A stretch of DNA of 64,000 nt from Terebella lapidaria (taxonomy: Eukaryota > Annelida > Polychaeta > Terebellida > Terebellidae): positions 21,696,694 to 21,760,693 of the forward strand of contig OX424570.1 of assembly GCA_949152475.1 (NCBI GenBank). The letters are read 5' to 3'. Below the pieces are notes generated by a model. That model made no database searches and was not told the origin of the DNA. It was given only the letters and a program-made list of their open reading frames with translations. Below, piece by piece: positions 54,852 to 64,000 of this stretch. A program made the translations under genes and the position numbers. Position 1 is the first letter of the stretch. Each line of letters begins with the position of its first letter.

Positions 54852-57800
54852 TCAGCAAGTCGGACTCGAAATTTCTGCCTTGGTCGGTGTGTATCTCCAT
54901 CGGTTCTGCATACTTCTTGATGCACATTCGTCACAGCTCAGCACCCACTGCTTTATATCCCGCATCATAGCCGGCCAGAAATACCGCCTCCGAATGCTAG
55001 CCACCATCCTTCTGCTTCCGAGGTGTCCTCCCGTCCGGCTCTGATGGGCCAGACGGAAAATCTCCTGTCTCAGCTCCTTCGGGGTTATTAACTGTATTCG
55101 GTTGGTTCCTTCTGCCGTTTTCCATTTCCGGTAGACTACTCCGTCGACTTTCAGCAAGGTCTTCCGCATCCCGTACAGCACCTTCTCCTCGCTGCTCATG
55201 CTGGAAAAGTCTGCACTGCCAGCTGTACCGCTCCCATCGATCAGCGACGTCACCAGTGGGTACCAAGGTTCTGCTTGCTGCATTCTCCGCAAATCATCTG
55301 GTCGATATTTCTGCCCCAGCACAGTATCCTGGTCCGCATTTTCCGCCAGCCTAATCTGCTCTGCAACCGCATCCGCTTTTCCTGGAACTGCCTTCTCTGT
55401 CACCACAACCGCAACCGGCTTCCGGGACACTGCTTCCTTCGTCACTGCAACCGCAACCGGCTTCCGGGACGCTGCTTCCTCCGTCACCGCAACCGCAACC
55501 GGCTTTCGGGACGCTGCTTTCTCCGCTACTGCAACCGCCTTCCTTGGGACTGCTTCCTCCGTCAGTTCTGCTTCTCCGCCCGATCTCCGCGACCGTTTCT
55601 GGCGTCCCCCCTTCCTTGGCTTGGGCTGAGGAGTTTCTTCACTTCGTGTCTGCCGGATCCTTTCTCCGTAGTTCCAGGCGTCTATCTTGGCTTGTTTCCA
55701 GTCGATTTTTCCGCATTGGCTGCATGGGGATCTGGACAAGGCATCTGCGTTATTATGGATTCGCCCCGGACGATGTTCGATGTCGAAATGAAACTCACTC
55801 AGGAGCTCAATCCACCGGGCTACCTGCCCCTGGGGCTCCTTGAAATTCATAAGCCAGGTAAGACTGCCATGAGCTGTGCAAAGAAGGAAGTCTCGTCCTA
55901 GCAAGTACTGCTTATTCTTCTGTACCGCAAACACAACCGCCAGGAGCTCCTTCCGGGTGACACAGTATCTCCGTTCTTCTTTGGTTAGGCTGCGGCTCAA
56001 GTAGGTTATCACCCGCTCCTGGTTGCCCTGCTTCTGTGACAGTACTGCTCCCAGCCCGGTGTCACTGGCGTCCGTGTCCAGGATATATCGGCCTTGCTCC
56101 CTTGGATTCCCGAGTATCGGTGCCGATACTAGGCGGTTCTTCAGCTCTGCAAATGCCTGTTCTTGCTCCGTCTGCCACCGGAACTGCACCCCTTTTTCCG
56201 TCAAGTGATTCAGCGGCGCTGCAATCTCGGAGAACTTCGGCACGAACTTCCGGTAATAGGAGCATAGTCCCAGAAAACTGCGCAGCTCCGTCAGGTTGGT
56301 GGGTGTCCGCCACTTCCGTACTGCCTCTGTTTTTGCCGGGTCGGTGCGGATACCGTCTCTGCCAACTATGTGACCTAGGAAAGACACCTCCGGCTGCAAG
56401 AACTTGCATTTTGACGGTTTGACTTTGAGGTCTGCCTCTCTCAGCTTGTTGAAAACCTCCTGAAGATCACGGATGTGATCCTCCAGGGTCTTGCTGTAAA
56501 CTATGATGTCGTCCAGATATATGAGGCAGGTCTTCCAGGACAATCCGCCGAGCACTTTCTCCATCAACCGCTCGAACGTACCCGGAGCATTGCACAAGCC
56601 GAAACTCATTACTTTGAACTGGTAAAGGCCACCAGGAACACAGAAGGCCGACTTTTTACGGGCGTCTTCATCCATCCCGACCTGCCAGTATCCACTGGTC
56701 AGGTCGAGAGTGGAGAACCACTTGGCGTCTGCACAGGCTGCTATGGTGTAGTCTATTCTCGGCAACGGATAAGCATCTTTTTCCGTGACTGCATTTAACT
56801 GCCGGTAATCGACACAGAACCGGGTGGTCCCATCCTTTTTCTTCACGAGAACAATCGGGGAAGCCCACGGACTGCTACTTTCTTCAATGACGTTCTTGTC
56901 TTTCATTTCCTGAATCAGACTGCTCACCAGCTCTCTCTTGTCTGGCGGAATTCGTCTGGTTGGCTGCTTAATCGGCCGGTGACTGCCCGTGTTTATCTGA
57001 TGTTGTACCTCGTTGGTCTGCCCCAGTTCTCCGGCATCATTACTGAAGGTCGGCTTATTCCGAAATAGGAGGTCGGTTACTCTCTCGCGGAAATGACTCG
57101 GCACTGCATCCTGGGTCTGCTCTGCTAACTGCCGCAGCTTCTCGTACCCGCTCCAATTCCGCCCGGCCTCCGACTCCGTGGAAATCTGCACATTCCTGCT
57201 CCGCTCCGCCAACGGCACAACACTGCAACCGGCTGCTAAGGTGGTCATCGTCGCCAACTGCGCTCCTTTCTTGATGATTACCGGCTCCGCCATCACATTG
57301 ATCACTCGAACCGGGACTGTTCCTTGCTTTATCCGGGATAAAGTTCTCCCGATCAGCCAAGGTCTTTTCTCAGTAGGCTCCTGTGGCATTTCTAGTACTC
57401 CTTCTGCTTCACGGACACTCTCTGCTTGTCCTATCAGCCGTTCCGTTTCCGGCGGAATTTGGTAATCTGCTACAGCGTTGATCGGAAACGGCTCCCTGGT
57501 CTGCTCGAACATGGTGAGGAACACCTCCTGGCTGCCCATCTGCATGGTCATTCGGTCGAAATTTATGCCGGATATCCGGGAACGGATGAAATCCATTCCC
57601 AGTATTCCTTCGTCTTCACAGTCTGCAATCTCGAACGTCACGGTCTCAGCTACTCCTGCGATGTTGAGTGGGAGTTCTTTCCGGCCATGCGTCCGTATGT
57701 TACTTCCGTCAACCATTGAAAGACGAATCGGCGACCGCTTCAGCTTCATTCCGGATCCGTTCCCAGGTTTGTAGGTTGAGCATTGTGACAGTGCTGCCGG

Positions 57801-58032
57801 TGTCGATTATCAGCGTTACTGGCTCTCCGCATACTCTGGCTGTCACACACATGCCCACCTCGCCCCTGGGACCGGGTCCGTGAACCACCTGCCGGTTATG
57901 GGGGTGTCCTCTCTTCCGGGTCCCGGATTTCCCCTTTTCCGCGACCCGCTCTAGTTTTCCGGCTGCTGCTGCTGCTGTCGTGGCTGCTGCAGTTGTTGCT
58001 GCTGCTGCGGCTGCTGCTGCTGCTGTTGTCAC
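54852..58032 (-). CDS. pol-like region, first segment (fossil)
   Basis: The aspartic protease motif IIDTGSTVTML is near 57800. The reverse transcriptase has LDLTSGYWQVGMDEDARKKS, FGLCNAPGTF and the active site YLDDIIVYSK. RNase H has LDTDASDTGLGAVLS. A linker of 15-residue repeats (KPVAVAVTEEAASR type, plus strand about 55390-55560) follows, then the start of integrase (HQSRTGGHLGSRR...CDECASR). The long frame is 965 residues. Its sequence is nearly the same as the segment at 51391-54480, so the pol region of this copy is duplicated in tandem. Confidence 0.85.
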
Positions 58033-59223
58033 GGCGACTGCTGCTGTTGTGGTTGACGCCGCTGCTGCTGCTGCTTCGGCTGCCTACAGTCTCGGGCAAA
58101 ATGCCCTTTCCGGCCACAGTTGAAGCATTCTAAATCCGCTCGGGAACTGCGCTGCTGCTGCTGCCGGCTAACCGCTTCCTTGACCTGAGTCATCAGATCC
58201 GCCAACTGCTGCTGAGTCTGCTCGGCTTGCTTCCGCAATTCGTTCACCTGCTGGCTCCACTCCGGCTCCGTGTTCAGCTGCCTCGTCCGGTGTCGCTCCG
58301 CTGGTCTGCTGTTGTCCGTCTTCATAATACTCTCATACTCGGTAGCGAAAGCCAGGGCCTGCGACAGCGTTTCCGGGTGGCTTTTCAATACCGACAACCG
58401 CATATCTCAGTTAGTCAGACTGTTGCAGAAATGCATCTTCATGAGCACTTCTGTTGTTGCCGGATCCGCTTTTGGGTAAGCTAGCCGCGTCTTGCTCCGT
58501 ATGTCTCTGGCCAGCTCGGACAGCTCCTCCTCCGGCTGTAATTTCCGTGTCTGCAATTCCGCCTGGAAAACAAATGTTTTCTCCCCCGGACAAAACTGCT
58601 GTTTTAATGCCGCCACAACCGTATCAAAGCTGCGTCTCTGCTCCGCGGACAGATCCAGTAGTATGCTGCGGGCGTTACCCCTCAAACTGACACATAAGTT
58701 CAGCGCCTTTTCCTCTGCTGTCCAACGGTAGTACTGAGCGTATTCAAGGAGGTGAGCCTCATACTCCGGCCACGGATCAGTTCCGTCGTATGTCATTAAT
58801 CTGGCTACTCCTGCCCTTGGTGCTGGTTGTTGTACTGTTTCTGCCTGCTGCTGCTTTCCGGTTACTGCCAGGTGCTGCTGAAACACCTCCATTTGGGTCG
58901 CCAATAATCTGGTTGTCGACCAAATTCTCTCCGCCTTCTGGTTCCGCATCCGGTTCCCGATCGCCAGCCTGGTCCGGAAAGTTAATTTCCGCCTCTGCTA
59001 ACTGCTCTGCAGGCTGTACTCCTTGAGGAACCCGAAGGGGCTCTTCTGCAACTGCTTTCTGCATTTCCGGCTGCAACAGCTTTCGCTCGGCAGGACGAAC
59101 TGCTTCCTTTTCCGCAACCGGCATCTGCAACGGCTCAGCTCCTACTGCTCCTACAGGCTGCTCCGTGTCCGACACGGCTGCCTTCAGCTGCTGTTCCGCC
59201 AATTTGCCCCATCTAGTAGTCAT
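58029..59223 (-). CDS. gag region of the second gypsy element (fossil)
   Basis: The first ATG is at 59223, ten bases past the primer site. The beginning is Ala/Glu/Gln-rich. A gag core follows (MTYDGTDPWPEYEAHLLEYA, then LRGNARSILLDLSAEQ), a widespread gypsy capsid type. A CCHC knuckle (CFNCGRKGHFARDC) precedes a Gln-rich tail encoded by CAG/CTG repeats near 58000-58170. The region is broken in this copy. Confidence 0.8.
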
Positions 59224-59232
59224 ACTGCAGAT

Positions 59233-59251
59233 GATCCCACCGCTGCCACCA
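59233..59251 (-). promoter_or_regulatory. Primer binding site, tRNA-Leu type
   Basis: On the minus strand TGGTGGCAGCGGTGGGATC begins six bases after the LTR. This is a perfect complement to the 3' end of animal tRNA-Leu(AAG) with CCA, as I recall that sequence. Confidence 0.8.
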
Positions 59252-59257
59252 AAAAAT

Positions 59258-60640
59258 TGTAACGGGTTTGCACCCTTCTGTGACGTCTTGATAAACCGGT
59301 TTTCTAGGGAGGTGGGTGAGTTGTTATATAACCGGAGCTGAAACGGTAAAACTCCGGGAAACTGCTACTGCTGTACGGTTGAACTCCGGCTAGAAGTCTC
59401 TGAAGGTTGGTAGCGTGGTCTGGAATGGACCTCTTAACCGTTGCCCGACTGCTAATCTGCAACTGCACCTGTAAAGTAAGGATCCGGAGGCTTTTCCGTC
59501 TCTGGGTACTGCAACTGCTCCGTCGGGATACCGCTTTACTGCAACAGCTCCGTCGTTTTCCGCCTTACTGCAACTGCGACTGCACCTGGAATAAAGAATC
59601 CGGGAACGTTGCCGTTTCCGAATACTGCAACCGCTCTGCCAGGTTCCGCCTTACTGCAAACTGCTCCGGTTGACTCAACCTCACCGCAACCTGTGACTGC
59701 ACCTGAAATGGAGAATCTCGGAAGTGTTCTCACTTCCGGTTACCGCAACCGCTCCGTCAGGTACTGCCTCTGCAACTCCGTCGTCCGGTACCGCCTCTGC
59801 AACTGCTTCGTCGTTCCCGTCTCTGCAACTGCTCCGTCCGATACCGCCTCCGTAGTTGCTCCGTTGAATACCACCTCCGTCTCCGTCTCCTTCCTTGGTG
59901 ATCTGGGTTCTTGGATCACCCTAAGACGTCGTTACAACTTGGTCTTAACCGACTGTGGTCTTATCTCCCTTTACTCCGTATTACTTTCTTTTCCGGTGAA
60001 CTAACTTTATTATAACTTCCAGTTCCCTAACGAACACGGAAAAACAACTCGGTTGAAGTTTTCATGTTTATTTTCCAAGTGCACAGTCGGAAGACTTATC
60101 TGCTATCATCTGGATGACTCTATCCGGAACAAGGGAGTACTCTGCTATGGGAGAAGGGGTCTGCACAGGTCGACGTCAGGACACCAACTCCGCCGTCCGC
60201 TGTGAAGCGGGGGCTTTTATAGACCTGAGACCCACGTCACGTGACCAACCTATTGTGACGTCATAGTCCGCCAAAACACTGATATTTTCCGGATTTCTAA
60301 AAACACTCTAGAACCAATCAGTGGCTGACACGTCACCTTTTAAACCGAAAACGAGGCTGATCACATGACCTTCCGGAAATAACGTCATTACGTTTTTGTA
60401 CTCCATTGTTCCGGCTCCGTCTCCGGTTCCGTCTCCGTCTCCGGATCCGTCTCCGGCTTTACCAACATCATAAATAAACCAAGTTCCGAGACGGAAAACC
60501 TTTTAAACATTAACAATACGGAACCGTATGAACCTTTAAACACATATACATTTTAATAAACGGTTATTCAACCATAATATCACAAAACACTAACAGAATT
60601 ACCTAGGGGAAACTTTTGGGTGCGCCCCAAAACCGTTACA
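59258..60640 (-). repeat. 5' LTR of the second gypsy element
   Basis: 1383 bp, ends TGTAACGG...CGTTACA as read on the plus strand. In element orientation it carries a CRE (TGACGTCA, 60256-60263), an E-box (CACGTG, 60238-60243) and a TATA box (CTATAAAAG, 60214-60222) in that order: a plausible core promoter. A (TCCGTC)n-like stretch lies near 60415-60455. GGTAGCGTGG on the plus strand (59409-59418) falls in the likely U5 part. Confidence 0.95.
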
Positions 60641-60644
60641 ATAT

Positions 60645-61289
60645 CGAACGAATATTCGCAGTATAAAAATACAAAATTTATCTCGTTGTGACTTTGTATA
60701 AATTTGCCAATCTGACAGTGCTTCTCTTTTGGTGACCATGTCAACCTGACATGCCACACGACTGACAGACATGTATGGCCGGATGGGCGGCCGGGCGTAA
60801 CACGAAAACAACACGAATAATGTTAACCCTTTTTGGTGTGTGTGGTTTTGGTATATTTGTAACTATTCTTTTATATTTTGTGGAGTGTCACGCACTGTGA
60901 CACACATAAAATAAGATGATGTAGATTCACATTCATGTGTATGTGGATACCTGCCCAAGAACATACTTTACGAACGACTCTTCATGCATTCATGTAGATT
61001 AAAAATATTTAATGTACAGTTGGTGAGAAGCGCGTTTTATATTCCGCAGAAAATATTCGATCTTAATGTAGTTCTGAAACATGCATTCAGATAATAATTT
61101 TATTGTACGTGCAGAAATCCTTAATAATAGAAATATTTCAAATGACCAAGGCTTTCACGTACTGAATTTGAAGACTGTAATATTTTAATGGGGTTTCTCA
61201 TATGAACCCTATGATGGGATTGCCTATCAATGATAAAACTCGTTGGCCATGGTTCCCCAGCTGGACAAGCGTATATCATGTATATGGAT
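60645..61289. other. Non-coding DNA
   Basis: AT-rich flank of the second gypsy element. A short palindrome GTGTCACGCACTGTGACAC lies near 60885-60903. I see no gene. Confidence 0.4.
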
Positions 61290-61770
61290 GGTTATGTTAT
61301 CGGACCGTTGGCTTTGCGTTATGTCCGTCATCTCTTGTCCGTCCAGGCAAAAACCGAGGGCTTAGGGGCTGCAGAAAGCCCAGCATGTTGTTTTGGGGGA
61401 CAATTTTAGCTGTTTTGGGGGCTAATTTCGAAAAATCAGATCGGATATTTAACATCGGAAAAGCCCCTAACCTAACGCTGAAATGTTGGGATGTCCGACC
61501 TCCATAATTTGTCAGCATAATTTGTCATCGTTTACGATCGAATCTTTCTGAATTGTGATTGCTAAAAGTAATCGAAATGTATCTTTGCTATAAGTCTGTC
61601 TCTCGTGACCGTCTAGCTCTGTTTAGTTTTGAATTTGAGGTTCGAATCTATGTGACAATTCACCTAAAATAACTCAAGAGGAGGTTTGTAAATGTTTACG
61701 TTAGCAGACCTTTGGTCCCAGGGCCTATTGGCATGGCATTGTGTCCGTCGTCCGTTCGGACAAACAACGA
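61290..61770 (+). repeat. Two worn heads of the satellite-element family
   Basis: About 61290-61600 (TTATCGGACCGTTGG, TTTACGATCGAATCTTTCTG) and about 61694-61770 (AGCAGACCTTTGGTCCC, TATTGGCATGGCATTGTGTC) match the family head but have no satellite array. Confidence 0.55.
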
Positions 61771-61917
61771 TGACTTAGGAACTTGGTAAAAGCCACAACT
61801 ATGGTTCAGATCAACAGTTCGTTTCAAGGGCTTTTTCGCCAAGAAAAAGATATTTTTTGTAAACCTAATGATGATATTGTATGTAAATGAAAATGGGTCA
61901 TGGAAACGAGTCATGGG

Positions 61918-62290
61918 TCATAGTGTCCCAGGTGGCCCGCCACACTTAGACTTTGTGGATTGGACTGGACCTTGTGAGGCCATGATAGACAAATATATGT
62001 GTCATGGTTGCTGACATTGTTTCCATAAGGATGTTTTTTTTTGTGCTGTTTACCACTATGTTGATTTAGTATGCCATGGTGCCCCAGATGGTCTGGGACA
62101 CTTAGACTTTGTGGAGTGCACTGAACCTTGTAAGGCCGTGATAGACGAATATATGTGTCATGGTTGATGCCACTGTTTTCCTCAATGCTTTTTTTCGTGC
62201 TGTTTACCACGATATTGCTTCAGTATTGGACTGAATATTGACACAAATACATGACACAAATAAATGTGGCATGTTTGCTGAGATTGTTTT
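61918..62290 (+). repeat. Tandem repeat of about 170 bp, two full units and part of a third
   Basis: Units share CACTTAGACTTTGTGGA...GACCTTGT(G/A)AGGCC and TGATAGAC(A/G)AATATATGTG and end with GTGCTGTTTACCAC. They start near 61925 and 62095; a partial unit follows from about 62240. Confidence 0.65.
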
Positions 62291-62366
62291 TATGAATATT
62301 TTTCTTTCCGGTCTGTTTTCTTTTATGTTTCGAACAGGGAAACCACACATCAGTGAAATAAGAGGT

Positions 62367-62436
62367 GATTTACCTTCAGCGTAGGCGTTTGCGATGGCAG
62401 GTGATTTACCTTCAGCGTAGGCGTATGCGATGGCAT
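62367..62436 (+). repeat. 35-bp tandem duplication
   Basis: GTGATTTACCTTCAGCGTAG...GCGATGGCA occurs twice in a row. Confidence 0.8.
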
Positions 62437-63049
62437 TGTAGCTAATGCAGTCTGATATCATGTTTTTATGCTTAATCAGGCTTGATTTGGTTGAGGGTAT
62501 GTTATATTATTATGTAGAGCAAATCCACAAATTAAAGTTGGAACCAATTTCAAAATCAACCAATTTTGGCATTCTTGTTCGTCAGGATTTATCGAAGTGT
62601 CATGTCGAAAATGCGATAGTGTATAAGAAAAGTTACCCGAGGGGCTAAGAAAGGTTACTGGAGAAATGTTCGGTGTTGAAGCTATAATCACTTTTAGAAT
62701 TGACAAAATTTATTCATTCTGCGATAGCTTTATTTTGTCTATAGAATGAGAAATCGTACAAGTTTGGTTCTGAAAATGTGTATTACGTGCCTAAATTGAG
62801 TTTCCAAATCAAGATTTGCATCATTTTTTTCCTTAAAAATGATTTTGGGCGATTTCTATACACAGTCTGATGACGTCAATGGTATTTGTCTAGATACTGT
62901 GGCAACCGGCAATGTAGGCAGGCCGATCATTCTCTATTCACTGTTTTCATGCACGATCAACGGCAATTTTCTGAGTATCTGTTGTCGAACTATGTATATT
63001 TCGTATATATTCCCGACTATCTCGAGATGTACTTTCAAATTTGCGTAAC
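62437..63049. other. Non-coding DNA
   Basis: AT-rich, no gene seen. Confidence 0.4.
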
Positions 63050-63628
63050 AAGCAAGAATGCTAAATTTGGCTGATTTTAAAAGTGATTCCAACTTTAAAG
63101 AACTTCTTTCAAGGTCATTGAAGGTCAAATTGAAGCTCACTTGTACATTTGTCGTAAGACTCCCCAGTTAATTATGCCAATATTTTAAGCTCTCTCATGA
63201 AGTGTCCCATGCGTTTATTCCATACAGATCCCCACATGACCGAAAAATTGGGTGAAAGTCAAAAGGGGCAAAAAAATGGTTTTGTTTTTTTTGCTGGAAA
63301 GCACTCAAAACTAATAGTGAATTGATTTGGGATGATATTCATGAGGGATATCTTTCGAAACCAAAATCTCAAAACTGTCTGTCAACAATTTTTAGAGAAA
63401 ATGGCCGCTCCAATGTCAGATATCATCAGTTTTGCGAAAACGGCCGCCATTTTGAACAAAAATGTGAAATAAAAAAACCAAAACTTTTTGATAATTTTTC
63501 AGGCATTTTTGTGCAAAATTATAGGAAGATTCTCTCGTAAATTTTAAGATAAATATGTGGACGGCCGACGACAGATGAGGAATGCAATGCCACGCCAATA
63601 GGTTATAGGACCATAAGTCTGGTAACCT
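63050..63628 (-). mobile_element. Satellite-bearing element, inverted truncated copy
   Basis: On the minus strand the head AGGTTACCAGACTTATGGTCC starts at 63628. The conserved block follows (GAAATTTTGCACAAAAATGCC is recognisable on the plus strand near 63510), and similarity fades toward 63050. Confidence 0.6.
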
Positions 63629-63736
63629 TAAATGGTACAAAACGATTGGCTTGCTAAAATTGCCATAGCATTCAAACAAATACCAAATGACATGCCGAAA
63701 TCGTCAATAACACGGGTCATGACGAGATATTTTTTT

Positions 63737-64000
63737 AGGTTAACGGACGTTTGGTCCGATAACCTTTTGACATGGTGTTGCATCCGTCGTCCGTTCGTTC
63801 GAAAACAATTTTATTTTTAAAGTCTACAGTCGAATTTTTCTGAAATTTTGCACAAAAATGCCTAAAATTATTTCCAGAGGGAGGTATTTTTTAGTCATTT
63901 TCTCAAAAAATGTTCAGAAACTGTTCTGCTGAATTTTATCGTGACCTTGAATTTGACCTTTGACCTCATTTTCAAGGTCAGAGCACGGAGTGGCTAATAT
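63737..64000 (+). mobile_element. Satellite-bearing element, copy running off the window end
   Basis: The head is AGGTTAACGGACGTTTGGTCCG, then the conserved block and the first satellite unit (GACCTTGAATTTGACCTTTG at 63943). It continues beyond 64000. Confidence 0.8.

Larger units (their letters stand above)
45839..60640 (-). mobile_element. Ty3/gypsy LTR retrotransposon, 14.8 kb, minus strand, young but broken
   Basis: On the minus strand: 5' LTR (59258-60640), tRNA-Leu-type primer site, gag, pol-like region present twice in tandem, three accessory ORFs, polypurine tract, 3' LTR (45839-47215). A 4-bp ATAT duplication flanks it (45835-45838, 60641-60644). By eye the LTRs differ at about seven bases and one 6-bp length difference over 1.38 kb (about 0.5%), so it is young. 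Reverse transcriptase with YLDD, RNase H and integrase in that order mark Ty3/gypsy. It is a different family from the element at 2134-14882. The copy carries several breaks and is unlikely to be autonomous. Confidence 0.95.

Noticed and set aside
1-64000. CRISPR arrays, bacterial operons, riboswitches or rRNA genes
   Set aside because: None seen. The tandem repeats have no unique spacers of constant size, and the gene structure is intron-bearing and animal-like.

Overview
The window looks like a piece of an animal nuclear genome, probably a marine invertebrate. I cannot settle the phylum from sequence alone. The evidence is an AT-rich background, a host gene split into GT-AG exons, Ty3/gypsy LTR retrotransposons with 4-bp target duplications, TTAA- and TA-flanked DNA transposons, and a satellite-bearing repeat family resembling bivalve pearl or fly DINE-1/Helentron elements. 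There is no bacterial gene organisation. Most of the 64 kb is mobile DNA; only one host gene can be supported.

Layout. 1-2.1 kb: AT-rich DNA with a TTAA-flanked MITE (553-1436). 2134-14882: a 12.75-kb, very young, GC-rich plus-strand Ty3/gypsy element. Its 735-bp LTRs are almost identical, it has a CTCT target duplication and a tRNA-His primer site, and it carries gag, pol and an unusual 820-residue extra ORF with Cys/His fingers and a coiled coil. 14.9-23.0 kb: non-coding DNA with a 282-bp-arm foldback, a 134-bp-period satellite element and two inverted 21-bp arrays. 23030-28808: a 5.8-kb TA-flanked DNA transposon with very long terminal inverted repeats and a decayed interior.

30.5-38.7 kb: the last six exons of a histamine N-methyltransferase-like gene on the plus strand. 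One large intron holds a satellite element that was itself hit by an LTR fossil with a tRNA-Ser primer site. The last intron holds a sense-oriented solo LTR (37618-38291, TATC duplication) related to the first gypsy element. 38.6-45.8 kb: a second TTAA MITE, a tRNA-derived SINE-like piece and a second large satellite element.

45839-60640: a 14.8-kb minus-strand Ty3/gypsy element of another family (ATAT target duplication, tRNA-Leu primer site, LTRs about 0.5% different). It is broken and its pol-like region is present twice. Downstream of pol it carries two small C2H2 zinc-finger ORFs and an Arg/Ser/Asp-repeat ORF. Each zinc-finger ORF has its own promoter-like module (CCAAT box, CACGTG E-box, TATA box), and the same motif types occur in the element's LTR. 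60.6-64 kb: AT-rich DNA, small tandem repeats and further satellite-element copies, one running off the window end.

The most interesting signals are: two unrelated gypsy families that both carry finger-protein ORFs after pol; the internal promoter modules in the second; a U5 segment that could pair with the 5' end of the same tRNA-Leu whose 3' end matches the primer site; and a dispersed 134-bp satellite in which each unit carries a cluster of nuclear-receptor-type half-sites.
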